This document shows, piece by piece, positions 58,617 through 64,000 of a DNA stretch of 64,000 nt. The position numbers and the translations under genes were made by a program. Numbering within the stretch: the first letter of the stretch is position 1; each line of letters begins with the position of its first letter. The notes beneath the pieces were generated by a model. It was not told the origin of the DNA. It worked only from the letters and a program-made list of their open reading frames with translations, and ran no database searches. Source of the DNA: Parapristionchus giblindavisi (taxonomy: Eukaryota > Nematoda > Chromadorea > Rhabditida > Diplogasteridae); the NCBI GenBank assembly GCA_943737045.1, contig CALSFV010000240.1:558001-622000 (forward strand), read 5' to 3'.

Positions 58617-61551
58617 ATTATTATTATTATTATTATTATTATTACTAATATTATTACAGTAATCGCACATAATTCAGATAGTCCGAAGTAGTTCTACATC
58701 GTGAATGTGGGCATAAATGCTTTTATTGAACCTAGATTTCGATGAAGAATTGCTACGAAAAAAGCCAGCTATTGATGAAATCAGCCACAAACACGAACCC
58801 GCCGGGTGAAGTCAAACAATGCCAACATTAAAAAAAGAGTCATATATTGATTCCAATCTAAAATGTATTGTTTTAAAGTAAAAGAACTGTTACATTATTA
58901 AGAGTGTTCAACACCGTGTAGCATGCGATTTTAAATGTTTTTCTTAACTCTATCGCGAAGGAAAGAACGTTATGAAAAGAGCGAGCCTTTGAAGAATTGA
59001 ATGAGAAACACGAACCCGCAGGGTGCATAGACGCTACGCATTGAAAACAAATCACCCAATGTAATGCATGCTCAATACTGCTTACAATTAGTTATTCTTA
59101 ATAAAATGTGTTTTAATAATAAAAGACCATAGCTCATTAACCAGTCAAAGCAAAAACACTACTACTACTACTACTATTATTATTATTATTATCATTATTA
59201 TTATTATTACAGTAATCGCAAATAATTCATATAGTCCGCACTAGTATTCATCACGTCATCTGAGTTTCAAATAATGCGGGCATCAAACGGAGAAAAAACA
59301 TAGGTGGGCGCTTAAAAACGAATTCTTTTTGCACATAGTCTTGTCTTCCCTTGCGGGGCCTTGCGCATATCTTTACCTCGACAAAATTGGAAAACTTCCA
59401 GTCAAATATGCAAAAAAAATCGCCATGCGCATAGCGTTGCCTTACAATTCTCCGGTTTGCGCACAGCTTTTCCCCCAGCGTGCCAACCTATGGAAAAAAA
59501 GATATTGTACAGAGTACAATGCACTCTAGTGTTCTCCACCATGAATACAGACATAAATGGTTTTTACTGAAACTCAGTTGGATGAAGAATTGCTTCAAAA
59601 AGAGTCAGCCCCTCAAGAAATAAATCAGAAACACGAACCAGCCGGGTGCAGACAAGCCGTACCAACAAACAACACTAGTCATAATAAAGCGATAATGTAT
59701 TTTTTTTAGAATTTCCTTCTTAATTCAATTTAAAAAAAGTTTATTGCCTACAGTCTAACATGATTTATAAAGTGAAAGATTAGTTATCATTACTGCGAGT
59801 GTTCGTCATTGCAAAAAATATGATTATAAATGTTTTCATTAATTCCAGGCACACGAAGTGGATGAGCGTTACGAACAGAGCGAGCGTTTGAAGAAATGAA
59901 TGAGAAACACTAACCCGCAGGGCGGATAGACGCTACGAATTGACCACAATACAAGTTGTATTATACAGCCCTACAAAATCACCCAATGCAATGCATGTTC
60001 AGCCTCAAATACTGCTTAGTTATTCTTAATAAAGAGTGTTTTAATAATAATAGTATTAATAATAATAATAGTATTATTATTAAAAGCAAGCCTGCTTACA
60101 CTAGTACTGTAAAGCCAGCTGGGGACCGGCCATAGGTGGGCACGTTGTCGGAAAGGCTGTGCGCATGACTACGAACAAGCATTAAAAAGCCGTTTTAAAG
60201 CAATTTTTTTTATTTTTTCCAATTATGCAAGGCTATGCGCAAGCCCCCGGGGGAAGACAAGACTGTGCGCCAAAATACTTCGTTTTCACGCGCCCACCTA
60301 TGGGACCGGCTAAAGGTGCCAATCAGAAGAACGGACCCACCGGGCTAATCAACACAATGACAACAGCACATTAACCACTATTATTATTATTATTATTATT
60401 ATTAGTATTATCGTGGTAATCGCAAAAAGTACAAATAGCCAGTAATTGTATTCATTACGTCATCTTCGTCTCAAAGAACACTACGAAAAGAGCTAGCACA
60501 GTCAAGACATCAATCAGAAACACGAACCCGCCGCGTGTCATAACAAAATGATGTTTTTTATTTTAAATTTAATTTTTTCATTTCATACATAATGCATTGA
60601 TTCCTATCTAATATGGTATTTTTAAAGTAAAATAATGGTCATACGTGGGCGGTCATTGCCGCTGGAAATGACCATCGGGGTGTCGGGCGCAAAAATCGGG
60701 GGGTCGGAAGCAAAAAAATGGAGCATTTATACGTCATTTTGAGTGATTTTTCGGGAAATGGGGGGGGGGGGTCGGGTGCCAAAAATCGGTGGTGTATTGC
60801 CGCTAGCGGCAGTGGTGCCCACGTATGACAATAGTCATCACTATTACGAGTGTTCTTCAGCGTATAGCATGCGATTATATATGTTTTCCTCATATCACAA
60901 TACAACAGGAATCATTATGAAAAGAGCGAGCCTTTGAAGAAGTGAATGAGGAACACTAATACGCAGGGTGGAGGTGTAGCACCATAGGTCGAAAAGTGTG
61001 TCGCAAAGTACCAAGCCTGACCGGATTTTGCGCCAAAATGTCACAACAATCGAAAAACGTGACCGGAACTTGAGCTAAATTTGCCAAAAAATCGAAAAAC
61101 CTGACCGAATTTTGAAAACCGATAACCTAGCTATTCGACCTATGCGTAGCACCACTACACAACACCACACAAGAACCCTACAAAAGCACAATGCATGCTA
61201 GGTAGTCAAGATAGAAGCGAAGCTGAATGTGAGGTTTAGTGGCAAACCCCAATGCTTTTGTGCTTGATAGACAGATTAATGAGTCTGAAAGGTACACAAT
61301 TTTAAATTACATGCACGTTATTAGTAATAATTATAATATATTTAATTGTTGTAGTTAATATATGGCCCTTATGGCGTTTCGTATGGATATGAGAGACTAC
61401 TTGATGGTTGTTGTTTTTGTTCGTATTGTTATTATCGCAAACTGACCAGATAGGGTATGACCGCGGGCATGCAATCCGCCTCGAGAAAGTCGAGGACCGC
61501 ATCGCGATCCAGATTGCGCGCCAGATCCGTCGTCTCGTCACCCGTGAAGAT
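50197..61551 (-). CDS. vps-39: Vps39/Vam6-family HOPS subunit, C-terminal 347 residues (5' end outside window)
   Basis: Vps39 is the Rab7-binding subunit of the HOPS tether that fuses late endosomes with lysosomes. Eleven exons join in frame: 61447-61551, 53519-53636, 53071-53137, 52922-52983, 52713-52784, 52444-52520, 51980-52205, 51659-51756, 51255-51317, 50426-50496, 50197-50281 (TGA). Family hallmarks in order: FLEADCMPAVIPYLEHVIYK; QEEGELGVYRRKML; ERALIYGRLKKHEEALSIY; AAEEYCRLYY; VYLHLVRAYVSP; and the terminal zinc-binding CVYCNKPIKTSTFVRH...HIYC. A Ser/Gly/Ala-rich insert (51990-52170) is not in vertebrate Vps39. Exons are GC-rich against AT-rich introns. The 7.8-kb intron (53637-61446) is full of repeats. 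Upstream exons (beta-propeller) lie beyond the window or past the retrotransposon. Confidence 0.9.
50599..51019. mobile_element. hAT-like MITE, TTAACGAA word type, in a vps-39 intron
   Basis: Ends CAGAGATG and CATCTTTG, exact 8-bp duplication ATCTATAT at 50591-50598 and 51020-51027. Both ends are arrays of TTAACGAA words in opposite orientation; a C run lies at 50776-50784. Confidence 0.8.
51474..51648. repeat. Dispersed repeat in a vps-39 intron, copy 1
   Basis: CATACCCTCACAATGTGAGG ... CCCACTATATAAA ... AACGATTTTTCTAA ... GAAAATGTATGA. About 90% like 57749-57927. The ends (CATACCCTC and GAAAATGTATG) are partly inverse, suggesting a MITE. Confidence 0.6.
53719..53772. repeat. Partial duplication of a vps-39 splice acceptor and exon start
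   Basis: CACTTGTAGAT-ACGTGCTCCT and GCAACGATTG repeat the intron/exon junction at 53620-53648, about 120 bp upstream in the gene. It carries only the first 20 or so exon bases. Confidence 0.7.
54751..56173. mobile_element. Tc1/mariner-type foldback element in the giant vps-39 intron
   Basis: The ends CAGTATCGTCCAAAAGTAAT and ATTACTTTTGGACGATACTG are exact inverses between TA dinucleotides. The CAGT start and CCAAAAGTAATGGGACA stretch are typical of Tc1-type termini. Arms of about 650 bp are close inverses around a short centre near 55390-55500. No transposase. Confidence 0.8.
56377..56793. mobile_element. hAT-like MITE, TTCCGGAACGAGAG word type
   Basis: Ends TAGGGTTAACG and GACAACCCTA, exact 8-bp duplication ATTATTAC at 56369-56376 and 56794-56801. 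The interior repeats TTCCGGAACGAGAG, TTCCGTATC and GTTTCG words in both orientations. Confidence 0.8.
57749..57927. repeat. Dispersed repeat in a vps-39 intron, copy 2
   Basis: Matches 51474-51648 along its length with small differences. Confidence 0.6.
59290..59492. mobile_element. MITE with CATAGGTGGGC ends
   Basis: CATAGGTGGGCGC at the left and GTGCCAACCTATG at the right, related to 60131-60302. A-rich flanks on both sides prevent a firm target duplication. Confidence 0.55.
60131..60302. mobile_element. hAT-like MITE with CATAGGTGGGC ends
   Basis: Ends CATAGGTGGGC and GCGCCCACCTATG, exact 8-bp duplication GGACCGGC at 60123-60130 and 60303-60310, inside a tandem-repeat unit. Confidence 0.8.
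60640..60827. mobile_element. hAT-like MITE with CATACGTGGGC ends
   Basis: Ends CATACGTGGGC and GCCCACGTATG; flanks ATAATGGT and ACAATAGT agree at 6 of 8 positions. The interior repeats TCGGGGGGTCGG-like words; a G run lies at 60760-60770. Confidence 0.65.
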
Positions 61552-61616
61552 CTACAGTAATCGGATATTATCATAACCCGTCAAGATCTACAGTAATCGG
61601 ATATTATCATAACCGG
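61549..61616. repeat. Tandem duplication next to the most upstream visible vps-39 exon
   Basis: AGATCTACAGTAATCGGATA followed by TTATCATAACC occurs twice, about 36 bp apart; the first copy includes the exon's 3' splice site. Confidence 0.7.
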
Positions 61617-62097
61617 TCTCTCATTGTGTTATTCTTTCTCTATAATAAATTTATGCGTTTTACAAGAAAACACGGTAAATAATAATAGATAAATAAATTC
61701 AAAAGAATGATGAACACACAACAAGAAAACAATCGTGGAGGTTGAATAATGGGCAAAGGTCTGTGGGGATAAGGCAAATATCTTGTCAAGTTAACTCAGG
61801 GAAACTGAAAGTAATTCGGTTTTTCGGTTGTACGAGGAGCCTCGCCGCTCTAGGAAAAAAGCTATTATGCCTGTAATGAAATCGTGATCCTGGATTGTTG
61901 AAATTTAGACCATTATGAGTGATATAGGGGCGAAAGTAGTGAGGTTTTAAATTTGAGATATTGCTCTACGAACCACTTCACTTAGTCACAACTTATTTAA
62001 TTTCATTACACTGTTTCGCTTCTCAGGTTTTCTACAATAGTAGTACCTTTGTCAGCAATAGTTCAACTAGAAAAATAAATAAAAAAACCAATCTACT
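61617..62097. other. Intron or flank of vps-39 before the retrotransposon
   Basis: No exon was recognised on the minus strand. The sequence is AT-rich and unique within the window. Confidence 0.35.
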
Positions 62098-62447
62098 TGT
62101 TGTGTAGATACCCTATTACTTATGTATATCAATTACTCTATTCTCGTTAGTAATCCCCTCTATTCCCTATGAATATCGATTAGACTATTTCATCGTGTAA
62201 ACAAGTGCACGTGCGCGATCAGACTACATTCTCTCTAATCCACGCACTCTCTCGCCACTCTACCTCTATCTCTAATACTCTCTCGTATCTGGCCCCGCCC
62301 ACTCTTATGTCTAGATTCCCAATCAGTCTAGAGTGTTTCAGTCTTCCCATTCACTACGCTCTGTATTCTTCTCTCGTCTCTGCTAATAAAGCAAGATAGT
62401 AACTCTTGTGCACACTACACTTCACACACACACCCAAGGACATAACA
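62098..62447 (+). mobile_element. 5' LTR of a Ty3/gypsy-type retrotransposon
   Basis: It starts TGTTGTG and ends CATAACA, the imperfect inverse expected at LTR ends (TG...CA). It has an AATAAA at about 62383-62388 and is followed 2 nt later by a primer-binding site. The 3' LTR is outside the window, so the borders are inferred from the terminal motif and the primer site. Confidence 0.65.
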
Positions 62448-62449
62448 AC

Positions 62450-62467
62450 TGGCGACCAGGATCTTCC
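62450..62467 (+). promoter_or_regulatory. Primer-binding site of the LTR retrotransposon
   Basis: TGGCGACC after the LTR fits the 3' end of a GGTCG-CCA tRNA. In fly 412/mdg1-type elements TGGCGACC marks tRNA-Arg priming, so tRNA-Arg is a fair guess; the following 10 nt were not matched. Confidence 0.5.
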
Positions 62468-62499
62468 AAAGCTGACAAAGGCTGACAGCTGAGGACTTC

Positions 62500-62760
62500 G
62501 AACTTCTCTCTGTGGATCGGTTACGTACTGCTTTGTGATCTGTACGTAACCACCTTCTGTGTGATCGGTTGTGTACTGCTTTGTGATCTGTACACAACCG
62601 CCTTCTGTGTGGAAGTAACGTTGTACTTTGTGAGCAACGTGAAGCTGTGTAACGTTGCGCTGTGTGAGCAACGTGAAGCTGTGTGGAAGTAACGTTGCGC
62701 TGTGTGAGCAACGTGAATCTGTGTGAACAAACTTGCTGTGTGAAAGTTTGTGAGGCAGCT
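62500..62760. repeat. Tandem repeats in the retrotransposon leader
   Basis: Units of GCTGTGTGAGCAACGTGAA with GTAACGTT (62610-62735), and GATCGGTT-GTACTGCTTTGTGATC twice (62515-62600). Minus-strand open frames here are products of the repeat. Confidence 0.7.
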
Positions 62761-62818
62761 GAGGGGAGCCGGTTGATTGATCGAGTGATTTCATCATCAA
62801 GTGAAATTGACAGAGACA

Positions 62819-64000
62819 ATGACTGCCAATGAGTCAGAGACAGTGAAAGCTCTGAGGGAGCTCATTATTTCACAGGATAAGAGAATGAATCTACTACAGG
62901 ATCTAGTATTGAAGATGAGCAGTGACAAGAGCTCATCGAATGGAGCATTCTCTCTTGATGCTGTTGAAGCGAGGATCCACGAGTTCAATTACTCCCCTGA
63001 GGAAAACTCTACATTTGAGTTGTGGTGGAGTAGACACGAAGACATCTTCGATGTTGATCTGAAAGATTACGATGAAGTAAGAAAGGTCCGATTACTATTG
63101 CGTCATGTGCATCCATCGGTCGAGAAGACATTCGCTGATAGCATTGTCCCCAAGAAATGGAGTGAAATGAAGTTGAAAGAAGTCGTCGAGAAGATGACGT
63201 CACTCTTTGGTGATCAGACATCACTGTTCGAGAAACGTCGAAGGATGTTTGACTTCAGAATGTCGACTGAAGGCATCGATGATCCGAGAGTACTCGCTGC
63301 AAGAGTGAACAGGCTAGTGCAGAGTGCACAACCTGCACAGATCAAACTGGAACAGATGAAGTGTCTAGTGTTCCTACATGCGCTTGATGTTCCTCGCTAT
63401 AGTGATATTCACATGCTGATGCTGAAAGAGGCTCAGAAAGATGAAGGAAAGGATGTCACTCTCGACAAGCTCATCGAAGTGTACAATAGTTCGAATCAAC
63501 TGAGAAATGACTCTCGTGCGATCACAGAAGCAAATATGAATGTGAACGCTGTCAAGACGCCTGAAAACGGAGGCAAACGGAACACTGAAGATAAGTTCAG
63601 CTGTTACCGATGTGGTGGAAGAAACCACGACGTCAGTCGATGTAGATTCAAGAATGCCATCTGCAACAAATGTGGAAAGAAGGGCCACATCGAAAGAGTG
63701 TGCAGAGATGGTAGCAGTGATTGGAAGGAGGTCAAATCGATACGTGTCGACACGTCTGACCTGGATTACTGCAGTATCAACGTACGACTTCAAGGTGAAT
63801 CGATTAGAATGCAAATCGATACTGGAGCTGATATCACACTCATATCAGAAGAAGTGTGGAAGCAAATCGGATCACCCGATTGCTCGAAGGCAAACTGCAA
63901 GGTAGTGTGCCCTAACAGCTCGAAGCTGGATATCAAGGGAATGTTCCGATCAACAGTAGAGTATGGAGGTATCAAGGTGGATGGTGATATCTATGTCACA
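62819..64000 (+). CDS. Retrotransposon Gag-protease polyprotein (runs off the window)
   Basis: A single open frame of 394 codons from the ATG at 62819 to the window end. The first 250 residues look like a retrotransposon capsid (helical, charged, with a YSPEE...F..WW..FED-like region near residue 60). Two CCHC zinc knuckles follow at about residues 261-274 and 281-294 (CYRCGGRNHDVSRC and CNKCGKKGHIERVC), then an aspartic protease starting about residue 320 with IDTGADITLI near residues 338-347. Gag and protease share one frame. Reverse transcriptase and integrase would lie to the right. Its intact frame suggests a young copy. It lies antisense to vps-39, upstream of the visible exons. Confidence 0.9.
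   Translation, partial: MTANESETVKALRELIISQDKRMNLLQDLVLKMSSDKSSSNGAFSLDAVEARIHEFNYSPEENSTFELWWSRHEDIFDVDLKDYDEVRKVRLLLRHVHPSVEKTFADSIVPKKWSEMKLKEVVEKMTSLFGDQTSLFEKRRRMFDFRMSTEGIDDPRVLAARVNRLVQSAQPAQIKLEQMKCLVFLHALDVPRYSDIHMLMLKEAQKDEGKDVTLDKLIEVYNSSNQLRNDSRAITEANMNVNAVKTPENGGKRNTEDKFSCYRCGGRNHDVSRCRFKNAICNKCGKKGHIERVCRDGSSDWKEVKSIRVDTSDLDYCSINVRLQGESIRMQIDTGADITLISEEVWKQIGSPDCSKANCKVVCPNSSKLDIKGMFRSTVEYGGIKVDGDIYVT

Larger units (their letters stand above)
56800..60600. repeat. Decayed tandem repeat region in the giant vps-39 intron
   Basis: Imperfect units of roughly 0.6-1.2 kb recur: GAAACACGAACCCGCCGGGT-like (54280, 56910, 57435, 58790, 59005, 59635, 60520), AAATGCAATGCATGTTCAG (56965, 57950, 59985), AAAGCCAGCTGGGG (57085, 58055, 60110) and an (ATT)n run. 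ATT microsatellites lie at 57187-57223, 58152-58206, 58577-58654, 59158-59207 and 60378-60404. Other elements are inserted in it. No coding exon recognised. Confidence 0.65.

Noticed and set aside
56900..60600. CRISPR-like direct repeats (GAAACACGAACCCGCCGGGT)
   Set aside because: Spacing is hundreds of bases and irregular, the units are long and decayed, and the genome is eukaryotic; it is a degenerate tandem repeat.
62354..62819. Minus-strand open frames of 134-148 codons
   Set aside because: They are the antisense of the tandem-repeated retrotransposon leader.

Overview
The window is eukaryotic and looks like a nematode. Protein-coding genes are split into many short exons (about 45-230 nt) by GT-AG introns. 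Most 3' splice sites read TTTCAG, TTACAG or TTTTAG, and the intergenic DNA is AT-rich and full of small inverted-repeat transposons. The very high intron density and short exons would suit a diplogastrid such as Pristionchus, but that placement is inference; nothing here names the species. Almost no gene is visible as one long open frame, so the models below were assembled exon by exon from conserved protein motifs, splice signals and intron phase.

Left third (1-31,700), plus strand: a tandem cluster of three EXTL3/RIB-2-type exostosin glycosyltransferase genes. Copy A (379-5180) is cut by the left window edge and shows 18 exons. Copy B (11393-18097) is complete: 22 exons, 649 aa. Copy C (22987-31687) is more diverged and also appears complete: 22 exons, about 661 aa. 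All three keep the GT64 landmarks (DDD, NCED and the C-terminal YGYNPLL block), so none is obviously a pseudogene. A and B are recent copies of one segment, which gives natural filled/empty comparisons for several transposon insertions. A TTAA-flanked (piggyBac-like) 2.76-kb inverted-repeat element between B and C carries a small gene for a secreted protein.

Middle (31,700-49,400): smaller genes. These are a 94-aa predicted secreted protein (34131-34491, +), a 287-aa predicted secreted protein with tandem Ly6/uPAR-like cysteine modules (36122-37699, -), a reticulon-like gene (42615-43700, -), a 52-aa Pro/Gln/Tyr-rich protein (47054-47745, -) and a tRNA-Met(CAT) gene (49258-49330, +). Between them lie foldback elements, including a nearly perfect 1.6-kb palindrome at 38708-40325.

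Right third (49,400-64,000): the C-terminal part of vps-39 (HOPS subunit) on the minus strand (50197-61551, 11 exons, 347 aa visible). It has a 7.8-kb intron packed with transposons, ATT microsatellites and decayed tandem repeats. Upstream of its last visible exon, and antisense to it, is the 5' LTR, primer-binding site and gag/protease part of a Ty3/gypsy-type LTR retrotransposon (62098-64000) that runs off the window.

The striking non-gene structure is the transposon complement. At least ten elements have short inverted termini and about 8-bp (hAT-like) target duplications, and several are filled with their own private short word. About twenty TTAA-flanked MITEs are present, some apparently supplying splice acceptors to the glycosyltransferase genes. 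Several foldback elements carry tRNA-like A-box/B-box modules.
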